64,000 nt of DNA. Source: Ignelater luminosus. Taxonomy: Eukaryota > Arthropoda > Insecta > Coleoptera > Elateridae. The notes beneath the pieces are model-generated. The model was not told the DNA's origin. It was given only the letters and a program-made list of their open reading frames with translations, and did not search any database. Each line of letters begins with the position of its first letter. Position 1 is the first letter of the stretch. The translations under genes and the position numbers were made by a program. The stretch is taken from positions 27,827-91,826 of the forward strand of contig VTPC01004757.1 of assembly GCA_011009095.1 (NCBI GenBank), written 5' to 3'. Below are positions 22,700 to 35,490 of the stretch, piece by piece.

Positions 22700-25270
22700 A
22701 GAACTGGAGCTAAAGCAAAATGACAACATCTTGTTTTGCTAACCCGCAATAGTCACCTGACTACCAAGCAGCAACTGCTTATTTAAGTAGTTTTTTTCTT
22801 CTTCACTTATTTTTCCGTTGCAATGATGGTAGAATCTCTATTTTATCTATTTAATGAGGTAACTGAATTTTTCTTCACTTTTTTCAGTCAAATCATAAAC
22901 TGTTTTATCTACTTGCTTTGGGCAAACCCTACTTTATACAGCTTTTGTTAGACCCATTACCAGTTATTAAAGCACTAGTGTTGTAATTGAGCATAATAAC
23001 ACTGATTTTGTTATTCGTTTATAAAAGTCTATGTATTGTTACTTTGATCGCTGTTTCAAACTTTACGTTGATGTTTCTTAATACTTATCATTTATATATT
23101 TAACAATTTATTTTACAATAATAATTTCCTTAACAATTAAGAGAGCAATGCAAGTCTGATATGTTATGGCAAATTATAATTTAGATTTATGTAGTGTCTT
23201 CCATATTCAATATTTCAACAAAGATTTTCGAGCATCTGCTATAGGCAGCTATTAGCTAGAAATTGTGTGTTCCACAAAGTTTTGTATTTTAACTTTCACG
23301 AAAACGGAGATTCAGTAAGTACATTTCGCTTCGTATTTGTGCAGTGCATTTGATAGATGTATTAGTTTACAATAGTGATTACATGTTACGTGATGTACCA
23401 GAAGCTTCTACTACTTAAAGGAATAAGATGATGTACTTAGCCGCTGTACCTAGGTACCGTGTTTCCAAGCACTTATTTTACATATAAAATCAAAAATGTC
23501 AAAGACTAAAAGTGGGTAACACGAGATCAAAACTTTTTTCAGAAAATGTTAAAGAAGCTGTAAGGCTTGTCGTTAAAGACGAGTGATCAATAAGGTAAGC
23601 AGTAAGCTGTTATACTAAAATACCTAAATCAAGTTTTACACAGATTGGATAGAGTGCTAAACAGTAACATCAAGATGCCCGACTAGATAATTTCATGTAT
23701 AAAGCTAACAATCATTAGAGGGTTGCAAGCAATGGTCTGACAACTCAGGAAATAAAAAAGCCAAATTATAAGTAAGATATAAGACGGATAGGAAGTAATA
23801 TCCTACAGAATGGGATACAAAACATGCAAGGGATGAATGGTTATCTACAGTGCATTCCACTTGAAATTCTAGCAGAAAAGGAATACATGTAATAATGATC
23901 GTATGCATAAATTTATGATAAGTTAGGATAGGAAACTCAGTAACTTTGTGTTCATATTATCTAGAATTAACTTCGTTCCAGTCACCATGATGCGGGGCAG
24001 GGCCTATTCTGTGTTAGTTGGGGATGTAACACCATTCAGGATAGTCAAATGAGTATCTATTTTAACCATCTCACTGACCACGTGATACCATCACAAAGTG
24101 ATGTACTCATTGGGTGTATTCAGGGATGTTCAGTCGTTTTGCTAAGTTTTAACATAGAACGATTCTTTGGATGATATTACTCATATAACTGTCGCTATTA
24201 CGCGTACATTGTTCTTATCGTTTTTGATTGTATGTAGATTTGAGGATAAAAACTTTTCCTCACCTTTAGCTTTGATAGCGCTGAGAAACTCATGCCTACA
24301 ATATAGACGCTGTGTAAAATTGTCAGCACTGGCTTATTTTCAACGGTATGTCAGCAAGTCCATTCAGGGAATCTTCTCAGTTAGAATCTTTTCCCTTATC
24401 AAATGACGATGAAGATTACGTGTTAATTCCTGTGATAAAGCAAAAGAGTCAGGTGTGATTTTTGTTACATTTCACACATAGGAACTAGCCACTTATCGAT
24501 TTTTATTATAACGTTCTTGAAGAAATGGAGAAATGTGCGTCTAATCTTCTAGCAACTCCAGGCATGATTTGTAATAAGAGGTAACTTATTGGGTATTATA
24601 ATACATTATAATGTAGCTAAGATACGTTGGCTAACATTGTAAAGGAATCGGAGTCTTTGGGCTTTGTCTCCTGAATACAAATCCCTTTTCTGACCATGAA
24701 TGCATCATAAGAGGAGGAATAAGTAGTTGTGGTTGCTTTAAAGAACCACACTGAGCAGCAGTTATCGATTGCAAAGGGAAGTTCTGTTCCGAATATGCAG
24801 GCTTCCCGAAGAAGTGTCAGAAAAGCATGTGACCTCAGTGACAGTCCTAAGATGGAAAAAATCGAAGTTTGCAGACAGAAAAAGGCAGAGCATTTGGAAG
24901 GGAAATATAAGCAAAAGAAACCTAAGAGAACGGGCTTTTGAAGGAAATTGTTGAAGATGTTCGGATGTTTATAGTTCTCGACGCTTTCCTTAAAAGTAGA
25001 GAATGCTTAAGTGTTCTAAGGAATATTGCGGTAGGTAGTTTAAGAGAAATTAGACAAAAGCAAAATCCTTTTTTCTATAAAACATTTGAAAATATCTTCA
25101 GAATTAATAGACAAAGCAAGATTCTTTACCTTCTACAAAAATTTACGATGTGTGAACGTTTAAGATCTTTCTAAAGAAATATTAAGTACGTTTGAAAGAA
25201 ATTAAAAGCAAGACCCTTTTTCTGTGGTTTGGCGTGACATCATATTCCTGAAAGTAAATCTTTTTCGAAT
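22700..25270. other. 2.6 kb without a recognisable gene
   Basis: Between 24729 and 25174 a few overlapping basic frames occur on the plus strand (for example SPKMEKIEVCRQKKAEHLEG), with no motif I can name. They lie just upstream of the degenerate stretch at 25.3 kb and could belong to the same decayed gene. Nothing else was seen. Confidence 0.35.
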
Positions 25271-25276
25271 TTCTAG

Positions 25277-25609
25277 TTTTTAGAAAATGACGCTACATTG
25301 CCATTGCATGTTAGCTTAGAAGACAACGAAGACCCATTTTTCAGAATGGGATATCGTAAGTTTTCGTTTTCGATTCTGGCTAAAAGGCTTTGCAACAATT
25401 ACAGTGATAAAGAAGTGGTGTGGGAGACTTTTTCTCAATAAAGTGTTGACTTTCAAGAAAGTTGCCAGGTTCTACGTATGGCGGAAAGATTGGTAGTCAG
25501 GAATAAGATAAATTCTATATATTCAATATTGAACAAAATCAAGGGCTATCGGAAACGATTTTCCGCCGGAAAACACACACCATACGTTGTTAAGAGAATC
25601 AAAGTTTAA
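25277..25609 (+). pseudogene. degenerate coding-like stretch, family unknown
   Basis: A 110-codon frame has a single stop at codon 55 (25439-25441). It reads LEDNEDPFFRMGYRKFSF and CNNYSDKEVVWETFSQ before the stop, and VLRMAERLVVRNKINSIY and GYRKRFSAGKHTPY after it. Both halves look coding-like and share the frame, which suggests a decayed exon. I do not recognise it, and length alone does not exclude chance. Confidence 0.2.
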
Positions 25610-28190
25610 AAATATGAAGAAGTTTGTGTTTTCAAAAGACTCGACTGGTAACTGCCTTCGTTAAGGGCTTATTGTTTGGTTTCTTTTATTTGACTATTTA
25701 AAAATCTACTAAAATTGACATAAATACTTCCTGTTTCTCCAGTGCATACTGAATCTGCTTGCAGTTGTTTGTTAGTTATAGAATTTTATATTCAAAGATT
25801 AAAACTATTTTTGTAACACCAAACGAAGAAATGTTTTTTACATTTGCTATCAAATTTAAATAAAAATTATGTTTTCTAGATGTACATAGGGGTAACTAAT
25901 TTTATTAAGGTAAGTGTCTAAAATTAACATTAAGTTGCTCAAAGACACAGTTCAAAAATACTAAGATACGTAAAAAAAGGCAAATTTGTTTCATGTAGGG
26001 TTTTGAATATGAAACTGCAATTAACTGATAAATTTAGGTAGAACAAAATTACAAATATTATTTAGGTCCTAAATAGGAATTTTTAGTTCTCTAAAAACTG
26101 ACGACAAGAAATTTATTTATCCAACCTTGAGATACAAATAGTATACCCTTCCATCTTGAGATTTCGTGTAATGGTTCACATTACTTGTTTAAGGTTTGGA
26201 ATATAGGGTTTACATTATATGTTTTGTTTTTTCCATTAACTTCTTCTTGTTGAGACCCGCCTGTATCGTATAGAACTGTAACCTCAAGTATGTAAGCAGT
26301 CTTATGACATTTATCAAACCCTAGTGCATAACACAAAATCCTATCAATCCACTTTTCGTACATTTCAATTCTGTTTAGAAGGTATTGAATGTAAAATATT
26401 AATATGTATAGCTGCATTCATCACTTCGGAGCAAATATTTTTTGATAAATCCAGTGTATAAAGGAAATGAGTTATGCCATTGTCCAAATTCTTGAATTAC
26501 ACATTCCGTTCCATTATCAGATTGAATGCCACCAACGCTAACCAAATCTGACATGTAATATTGTAGCAATAAATATTTAGGTTATCTTATTGTTTTATCA
26601 ACGCGTAAATAACAAATGTATCCTTCAAAATTACAAGCAACAGAATGACAAATTAACGCAAAACGAACGTGTTTCGAGTGTATTGATGTTCTTTTAGAGA
26701 AAGAACCGAACAAAATCACCAAATTGAGTATTTACAAAATCATCGAACGAACCCATTGTATTTTCTTTACCCGAACATTTGGGAAATCTAAAGATGGGGG
26801 AATGCTACATGATTGGAAGATAATTAAGTTTCAAGGGTTAACGCGTAAAGAAAATAAGATGATAAGTAACGCGGAGAGAATACAGAAACAAGGACCTATT
26901 CTTATCTAGACGAAAATACCACAAAGGAATTTTCTAGTTTATTTAAGAAATCGTGGTGATATATTAGATTACATTTCAGTATAAGCGTTTGGTTAAACAA
27001 AATTATAAAATTGTAAAAATATGATAAACAAAATAAAAGATCAAATTTATTTGTATACATTCACACTATTTGCAGATTAGGCAAAGTGTGAGTATTTCAT
27101 TTGTTTTGCTTTAAAAAGATATGCAAATAGTACAAAATTATAAAACGAAACAATTGTGTCGTAACAGTAGCGAACATGACATGTAAAAAGAGGTCACAAA
27201 AGTCTACAATTTACATAATATACTTTTAGAAACTGAAAATAGGTCATTTTAGACACGTTTCAATAAGCCACTTTAGAATCATGTCAGGTATTGTTCCATA
27301 CATTCACTCTTCACCTACTTTTGCTCTTTTTTAAGCCTTTCAAAAATCACTCAAACTCAATTTTACGAACGTGTCCCCTTGATACCAAAGGTCACAGGAA
27401 GGAGGAAAGAAAAATTAAGATTTAACATTTTTACCGCTGCTGAGCAATTTACTTCTATTTTACCCTGAAAGATCCACATTATAGATGAAAATTAGATTTC
27501 TTTACTTTTGATACCCTTGCAGAAAGATCAACATAATATAAAAGCGTGAGGTTAATGTACATTTTTAAATTTTTGCTTGTTAAAAGTATGCGCATTTTAA
27601 ATTGAAAGTTGAAAAAGGATCTTTTATATTCAGGATGCAAAAGAAAATAAAAAAGGAATTATTTAGCCCATCTCTTAATGTAATTTTCATTTTAGGTTAG
27701 TTTTTGTGAGTTTTCCAGAAATGTTTATTTCATACAAAAAACAAGCCTCAAACGTAATAAAATTTCATTTTCTTTCTAAATTGCAAACGCTACGTATAAC
27801 CTAAATAAATTACATCTTATTCCAGTTAAAAGTCTAGAACGTTGATAATTACTCCTTCTTTCCAGGCCGATTTTATAACTTTTCTTGTAGAATAATTCAC
27901 CACAGTGCTACATTTTGTGCGGTGGCCTTGATACATACATCAGTGTTGATATTGGAGATAACTCCAATAATTATGTACATTTATTATTTTGTTTTGCTTT
28001 CGTATTTGTATAGTACACGAAATTTGGTTTGCTTTTAACCAACAAAAAGTTTTATTTTTTCTATTGGTACAGCTTTTCTGATTGTTAAACCATCAATTTC
28101 TTGTATACGTTATGTAATTTTGCACGGTTAACGTTTTAGTCTATTAAACAGAGCTTACACTGTCATGCAATGATCTCACAGTTATAGCGA
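25610..28190. other. 2.6 kb without a recognisable gene
   Basis: A+T-rich, with short motif-free frames only. Confidence 0.45.
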
Positions 28191-28206
28191 CTGTTGCATT
28201 TCCTAT

Positions 28207-28830
28207 ACTAGGTGTTTCAGAAAACGGGTCACGAATTCCAAAGGCATGCAGTGCTTACCAAGACAAGCAAAGAATTCATATACCCATGTTCCTAAATTAA
28301 TATTGTGCGTCAAAGTTATTATTCAGCATATGCGCTACAGAAATGCCAAGTGTAGGTTAAATATTTTAAAAGGCATTCTGCGCACGTTGACGCAACTCTT
28401 AAAAGTATTGGAGCGGAATAAGCTCAACTTAATTCAAAGGTGGGTGTCATAAAATGGGATCTTCTACTCTTATTAGAGCGTTATCGAAGATAGTATCTAA
28501 GAGCGAGCTGAAAGTAAGATAAAGTGTTTAAAAGTGATTCTAATTGATTTTATACAAAATCACAATAACCACCACTGTTTAGTCTATTTGGTAAAACAAC
28601 TGCGCACATGAGACCCTTTCCTAATATGCTCATCCAGACATTTATTGCCGATGCTAATGTCTCGACTCAACTGTACTATGAACTTTGGTCCGTCCGCATA
28701 TGGATGTACCTTTATAGTAAACGCCCACAACACCATCTCTAGTAAATCCAGTTTTATCCGTAAATAGAATATCAGCTAAAAAATTCTGATTTATAGCACA
28801 TTTTTCTTACATTCATCGACAAATCGTAGT
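28207..28830 (-). pseudogene. decayed DD41D-like transposon with partial transposase
   Basis: On the minus strand, from about 28790 down, the text LFTDKTGFTRDGVVGVYY matches the first-Asp block of DUF4817/DD41D transposases (LFTDEAGFTRDGI). It is followed by degenerate matches to the QHRFSxNVWAGI region. Toward 28207 the sequence becomes non-coding and ends at AGGTGTTTCAGAAAACGGG, a plausible terminal sequence. The N-terminal DNA-binding part and the second and third catalytic residues are not visible. Several stops and frame changes indicate great age. The right boundary is an estimate. Confidence 0.55.
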
Positions 28831-28839
28831 CCTAGGAAA

Positions 28840-29580
28840 ATAATTAGGTTATGAGATGGCTTAGAACGTACTAGACATAATAAAAAAGAAAAATAATCCT
28901 TCGAGACGGATTATCACACAGTGGGAAAAGTACTTTTAGTTGCTGATATTCTTCTTACACGCTTCACTAGCGTTTAGCACCCACTTTCTTTAAAATTACT
29001 AATTTGTGGACATATGTTGCTTTTGCCTATTTTGATGAGTACTATAAACCTATCTGACTCGAAAACTTTTTATAATAATAAAATAATTTGCTAGCTCTGA
29101 AAGACCTTAAATAGTTCGTAAACTGTTAGTTGTCTTTTATTGGTACCCATTGATTTCTCAGGGCATTAGTGACGGGTTGTAGTGCACTCATTCGTTCTTT
29201 TACGTCCGGCAAAAATGGTGAGGTCGTCGATCGGAGACTTAGAAATCGGTTCGTCTACGCAGTTATTTTGCATCCTCTCAACGTTTCCTTTTGGGCCGAC
29301 CAGGCCCGATGTGTATTTCCCCTCTTTGACTCGAATCAAAGTTAGGCTAGTTTCAACCAGGATGGTTGTAACCGGGGATTCTAAACGATCTAAACTGCCC
29401 CGATTAAAACCAGACCATTAGGTGATCAAAACTGAGTTTTTTGAAATGAATCACAAATTTCTGAACTTGAGATTGCATTCTATTTCCGCAAACATGAATG
29501 CGATTAGGTAGTCTTATTGAGACTGCTTTGTTGACTGCCAAGATTTAAAAATAGAATCACAAAATAATAGGTTATTTCTG
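28840..29580. other. gene-poor stretch containing a GC-rich block
   Basis: Most of it is A+T-rich and without features. The block at about 29165-29420 is markedly richer in G+C and CpG than its surroundings and holds a 79-codon plus-strand frame starting MHSFVLLRPAKMVRSS. I do not recognise the frame and cannot tell whether it is coding. Confidence 0.35.
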
Positions 29581-29584
29581 TACA

Positions 29585-29800
29585 TACGAGGGAGTACCCA
29601 AAAATAAACGGAATGTTTTTAAAAGCTACTTATTTACTTTTTTTACAAAACCCCCTTATCACCTTCAAAGTACTCTCTATTACACTTAATGCATTTGTCT
29701 AATCTGCGATCCCGTTTTTGGAAACATTTTCCAAACTCCTCTGTTATAATGGCCCCGCACACCGCAGAGCTATTCCGGTTACTTTTTGGTACCCCTCGTA
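29585..29800 (-). mobile_element. 216-bp internally deleted mariner with TA target duplication
   Basis: Both ends carry TACGAGGG-type inverted repeats (TACGAGGGAGTACCCAAAAA at 29585 and its imperfect inverse ending 29800), which include the duplicated TA. The interior, read on the minus strand, is the C-terminus of a mariner transposase (KRDRRLDKCIKCNREYFEGD) followed by a stop. The element is therefore the two ends of a mariner joined by a deletion that removed nearly all of the transposase, a MITE-like derivative. It cannot move without help. Confidence 0.85.
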
Positions 29801-30900
29801 CATCTTAACGATGTTTTTATATAGCAAGTATTGAACTGAAATGGAGTGGTCTAAGCCATTTTTGAACGGTTTAAGTCAGTTTTGACCACTGGCCTGGTTA
29901 AAACTAAAAATAGTGGCTTTCTTCCAACTTTTTTTTCTGCCCCCATTCAGCGGTTGCTGAGTTGCGTTCTATATTCCAAATTGTAAATTTTTTCATACAC
30001 GGCTTTACAAAAGGAATAAATACAACTTGATATTTTCTTTACCACATAGAATTATGGTGTCTTTAACATAACCTTTCTAGTTACTCATCAAAATGGTCGT
30101 TGTTTAAAAAAAATGACAAACAAAAAATGTACTTAGCTACCTTAAAACACAATAAATACAAAAGTATCGTGCAAATGGATTTTACTAATTGCATTTGCGA
30201 GGTTTGGTACTTGAACTTAGAGACAGCTTGTATAGTATGCACCTAATAAAGATGCCATGCACTTCATTCAACACCAATTTTATGAAACTGTAAGAAATTG
30301 AACAATAAACGATATTAAAGGTGTGTGAAGGTTAAGATCACATTTTCTGACTGTCATAAATAGGTAAACCTAAAACGAGTATCAAAAACCGAATATACAC
30401 TGACATTCATGATAGTAAACACCTAAAAACTTATCTAACGTAATTCACTAGCTTTGATACAGCAAGATAATTATGTATATAAAAATTAAGAACAAAGTGA
30501 ATTTCGCTTTTTGAGTATTTTATACCAACTAAGAATTAATAACCAAGAATGTAAAAGGTAGACTGTGTAGAATATTAATATGACCAATAAAAATAGAGTG
30601 GTCAAAAGAAGACCTTAGATCCAAATAGGATGAATGCAAATAAGTGCTTGGAGACCTAGAATGATTTTTTAAATGGGAAATAATAAGTGATAGCTTGATT
30701 TACGATTTACGATGATGAAAACTTACAGCAAAATGGCCAAAACTAGAACAGCTTAAACCATAACTAACACAAAGAAAAGTGGCAAAAAGCATACAAGAAA
30801 ACTTACGGAAAGTGAAGATGAGACATTGAAAACAAGAAGTGTAAAAATTGGAACAAGTGGATGATGTTGATAAATATTAACAGAAGCATGAATATAAAGT
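29801..30900. other. no gene recognised
   Basis: A+T-rich sequence with short frames only. Confidence 0.45.
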
Positions 30901-30929
30901 GTTAAGTAATATGAACTCAAATATAAACA

Positions 30930-31115
30930 GGGATCAAAATCCAAAACTCGGTGTGCGGAATAAAATGGTATTTGATGATGCATGATGATCGGCAAGGCCC
31001 AATCTTCCTTGCTGTACATGAGTTTGCCAACTGGAGATCCCAAGCCCAATTCTTGAAGTGGAATGATGATGATAATGACTGAATCTTGGGTTTCTACTTT
31101 ACTTTAATAAAGATG
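30930..31115 (+). mobile_element. possible LINE 3' tail
   Basis: The plus strand reads LAVHEFANWRSQAQFLKWND and runs straight into an imperfect (GAT)n tract at about 31059-31078, with a second GATGATGAT nearby at 31112. A C-terminus ending in Trp-Asp and a GAT microsatellite is how several insect LINEs of the RTE or related type finish. No upstream RT motif is legible, so this would be a short 5'-truncated tail. The call rests on one short block. Confidence 0.35.
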
Positions 31116-31119
31116 ATGA

Positions 31120-32785
31120 TAATGGTTCTTAATATTCACTTTAAATCTCAAAAGAAACTTATTTTATTGGATAGTGTGGTTAGAGACGCTTTCAGTTCTG
31201 TCAAGCTTTTTTAAAATTAAAAAACTCACAACCTCAAGTTTAATAACGATTCAAAAACTTTGAATTTCGAACTTTGGATAGTCAGAAGGACAAGCGGAAC
31301 TATTTCTGAAATATTCATTTTTTGGGTTTGCTGATAAAACGTGTTTTTACGTTTCTACAAGAAAATTAATATTCCTATCATTTACAGTACTATCCGTATT
31401 TAAAATCCACATTTTATACTTATTACACGTAGCAGACTGGATAATTAATTCAGAAGCCTAAGTATCTCTAAAACTAGACACTTTTGAAAGTTTTAACCTC
31501 CCTTTGAGCAATTGCATGGTACATCCTTGCTTATGAACCAATTCACAAGATTTTTCCAAATTCTAATTTTGTTCTGTACAATTCCCGAGAAAAAATTGTG
31601 GTATCGTTAATGAAAGTTACTACAGTGCATACCCATCTGTCACATGCTTTTGGAATAGGCGTAGAAGAAACAAGACTCACCTGAGGAAGGTAATGCAGGA
31701 CTGACTGATAATCTTGGCGGACGAATTATGTATATGCTAGAGCAGAGATAGTTTGTAGTCAAAAATATATCAAATTAGTTCAGATAGTGAAGATTCTCTA
31801 AAAACGAACTATCTGCTAGAAAAAGCAAAAAATCAGTATCACAAAAATAAACTTGGATTACAGAAAATGTATCGACATACTTATGAATTTATTGCAAATT
31901 TTAGTAGTTTTATACCAAAATCTCTCAGAAAACCAACCAATTCTTTTTCTAATGATCTTATCTTTCACAATATAAACATCAAGGCCAAATGAATAATATG
32001 AAACCAATTTTCTTTTTCTTCCGGAAATTGTTTAATTGTTCCTACACTGCAATATTCACAACAAGAAGAAAGGTAAATATTCGTCCCCAGTCCGTTATTA
32101 TTGACAAAATATAACCATTTGAGGGAAAAACTGGTCTAATGGATAAAAACTTATCGCTGTATAGAATAGGCATTAGAGAAAAACAGCGGTGGTAGACTGT
32201 TTTATTTTTAACTGGTTGATTCATGCCCTAGATCTTGCATAGAAAATTGGGCTCAGATATGTGACAATTGGAATTTCAAAGAAGCATTCTATAGAACTAT
32301 CTAACAGAACAGAAGAAGCTGCCATAGGGTGGTGGTTGTTCATTTACGTTTACAGAAAATTCAAATGGCTGTAAGTAAAGAAAAGTTTGCTTATACTTTG
32401 CTATACAAGATTATAACTTTCACTTCAGTTTATAGCATATTGTATGATATTAGATTCTATGAAATAAGTCACTTGGTGAAAATGTGGTAAAGACGAAAAT
32501 GTCCACACAAAAACTATTCAGGGCGTGTTCGAACAGAGTGCATCAAATATCTTATTGGGCTCTTCTTTATTATACTATTTTATTAGAAATAAAAAAGAAA
32601 TTAATGTTCTAATACCATTGACTGAATTCGTGATCGTTAGACCCTCATGTACAAATCGTTTTCTTTTATAATTGCAGTATAAACAGTAAATTAAGTGAAT
32701 TAATAATAAAACGCAGACACGCAAGAAATAATGACACTCTAAGAGACCAGAAATAATCAATAAAAGTACTAAACCTCTAGCCGGG
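31120..32785. other. no gene recognised
   Basis: A+T-rich, short motif-free frames only. Confidence 0.45.
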
Positions 32786-32787
32786 TA

Positions 32788-33136
32788 TACAGGGCGATTA
32801 ACATAAAATGCAATCCTCGAAATCTTCAAATATTTGTAAGGCTACTACAAGTATCTGCAAATTTAAAAACAAGTTTTACTCTTAATAGCTGTGTTTACAA
32901 ACACCTATTCTTTCTTTAGCCATTAAAAGTTTAATAGCTAGGAAGGTTTTTAGTCTAGAACACAACCTTGACATGGCCTTTAATTGTGTATTGTCATTCT
33001 CCAGTAAGCCATCTCAAATAACTGTATTTCTGTAAATGTAATTGAGGATTAACATGGATTAACGTTATTTCTGAATTTGTAAGCTGGATGGTCTATCCAA
33101 ACTATTAATGGGTGCGTTTTATGTGAATCATCCTAG
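32788..33136. mobile_element. MITE, about 350 bp, non-coding
   Basis: The left end TACAGGGCGATTAACATAAA and the right end (GCGTTTTATGTGAATCATCC, ending about 33136) are inverted copies of each other with a few mismatches over about 27 bp. The shared core is GATT-A/C-ACATAAAA. No coding sequence lies between them. The terminus belongs to the same general TACAGGGTG type as the DD41D element at 2770, so it is probably a non-autonomous Tc1/mariner-superfamily derivative. The target TA is present on the left. The right end is too diverged to confirm it. Confidence 0.7.
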
Positions 33137-33139
33137 CAA

Positions 33140-35150
33140 ATCTACAAATGTGTTGAATTAAACTAAATATTATAACTTCCTCAACTCTTACCAAAAAAGT
33201 TTTTATAAAAATAAGTCGTGCAGGCTTAGGTTGTTAAATTTTTTTTATTAAAATATGTTCTATCATGTTCTTGAAATTGTAAAAAGGGAATTGACACGTA
33301 TACTTTGTGAAAAAAATTAATTTCTGTTTAATGTGAGGAACCCTTGGTAAGTTGTGTTGCCTGATTTATTTGGATATCCCTTCTATTTTATTTACTATAA
33401 AACCGGCTTAATAAGCAATTTTGTAAAAATATCTAATTACACATTAATTATTGCATATTAACATTGACTATTAAACCAGAGAATGTAATAATATAAATTT
33501 GCTTTATGTCAGCGCTGAAAGCATTTAATTAGTGAAACGGATGCAATGTTAATAGAATACCTTTCAAAACACCAAACACAACACTACTTCCAATTCGGAT
33601 TAATACCGAACCGAAAAACAAGCAAAACAAGCGAAAACCGCTAACATTCCCCTTTCTGTACACAAGATTTGTGGGGTATCACTATCGCATTTCTAATTTC
33701 GAGCTAGACGCTCCGCAAGAAAGCAAACATCACGAAAGTTAATTTTCTGGAATTGTTTGTGCTCTTTTTCGATCTTGTCTATTATTTGATTGGAAATTCA
33801 AACATTTGCTTAATTTAAATCAAATTGACTCGAGAGTTTATTTACGAGTTTGTTTTTTCCGTTGGGTTTCTATTTATTTGCTTTTTCGTCATTAATTTTT
33901 TTAGTGTGGTACATACCTTTGTCTATTTAGTTTTACAGTTGAATTTGTGTGTCTGTAGAGATCTAAACAGCAATATTGTTGAACATTACATTAACATACA
34001 CGTATGTTTGTATGCGTATAACTATGTCAGTTAATTTTCCGGCAAAAGCAAGGGTAAACATATGGAAATGATGGTTAATTTGCTTGTAACGGCTGTGACA
34101 GCAACGTACAAAATGATAATTTCAAATTCTTGGTTGCAAGTGAAATTCCATTTGATGTTCTGTTTGTCTGATCTTTATGGTAATATGTATCAGATAGTTT
34201 AATTACCCTTTAGCTTTTTGTTATAATTTCCTCTAAGAGTATTTTGCAATTATTCCTATCATATTTGCTGATATATTGAATGACATCAATACATCCAGGT
34301 TTTACCTTATTTAGAAAATGCATGCTTTTCCATAAACAAAAACATCAAAATGTAAAATAACAGAGAGAAATATAAAGTTGTACTCAATTAAATCATCTTT
34401 AATACAATACTTGAAACGAACTAATGCTTCTAGACTCAGTTGCTAAAATGAGAAAACACGTTACAAAACAGAAACAAACTAGTAGCAACCATACTAAAGA
34501 TTTAAGTAGCGGATAGCAGAAAGGATATTTCAGAGTGACATCTCTTGCCCTGTTGTTATCAATATCCATAACTTTAGTGTTAGGAATATTGAATAAAACC
34601 AGTATAATGTTTTCAATTTTGATTAGATTAGAAGATAAAGCGTACAAGTTGTTTCCTAATGCTTCTAAGATTGGGCCGATGCTCAAAATACCTAGATCTT
34701 ACAATCTTACAACAGAAAACGCTGTATGACTGATAAAAATTCTAATGTTAAGTCTCCAACTCCTCACCCAGTAACGACAATCGGTTTAATTGTGTATGCA
34801 TCAATCTTTACATAAAAGACAATTTAATAGCATTTGCCTACCAAAGTTCTTGGCAGTAGAAATTGCACTTGCAGTGCGATATACTAACTTTGGCCGATTA
34901 TTCCACTAGAAAAAATGGGCCGCCTATCCTGATTTAGGGTTTCTTGCTGAAGTCTTTTGCTTAAGAGAAGACATTTTTCTTCTTTTTCAATCTTTTGTAG
35001 CTAAACAAAACCAACATAAAGCAACAATAATTCGAATTATTTGGAAAACACTCTGGATAATATGAAAGATGGGCAAAATGTCGCGAATATTTTCCAACCG
35101 CTCAAAAAGAAATGATACAAAAACCAAACGATGAAAAGTCTAATAATATT
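33140..35150. other. no gene recognised
   Basis: A+T-rich, short motif-free frames only. Confidence 0.45.
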
Positions 35151-35176
35151 TTGTTTTGCAATATTCAGTCACACTC

Positions 35177-35389
35177 TTAGCTTTCCCAGACATCTTTTGT
35201 TGTTTGGGAGAGGTAAGAAGCAATCAAGGTGTCCGAACACGTGGAATCCCAAGGGAGAGCTTTTCCAGACTCCCATAGAATGAAGGACATACCATCTAGT
35301 CGCTTGTTATCGCTGTGGTAAACCCCATTGTAATAGTTCACAGCATGGTAATCATTAATATGAACAGGCCACATATGTAAGGCGCGCAC
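35177..35389 (-). pseudogene. fragment of a retroelement-associated multicopy protein
   Basis: The 70-codon minus-strand frame carries DNKRLDGMSFILWESGKALP, then WDSTCSDTLIASYL. I remember the pattern RPDGxTLxPWxxGxxLxWDxTCxDTLAxSxL from a C-terminal domain in many retroelement-type proteins of invertebrates. The paired acidic positions (RPDG and WDxT) suggest a nuclease-like fold, which is inference. Here only about 60 residues survive and nothing recognisable adjoins them. It is a short broken fossil. The parent element class is not certain. Confidence 0.4.
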
Positions 35390-35490
35390 ATAGGTTGACG
35401 TATCCTCGATGCGATGACAATACGAAATGCAAAATTATCTAAATGTGTACCTAGAGAAGTAGATGGCAACGCGTTTAATCAAGCATTACT

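Noticed and set aside
30753-31049. 98-codon minus-strand hydrophobic frame
   Set aside because: Opposite strand of the probable LINE tail, with composition from A-rich sequence.
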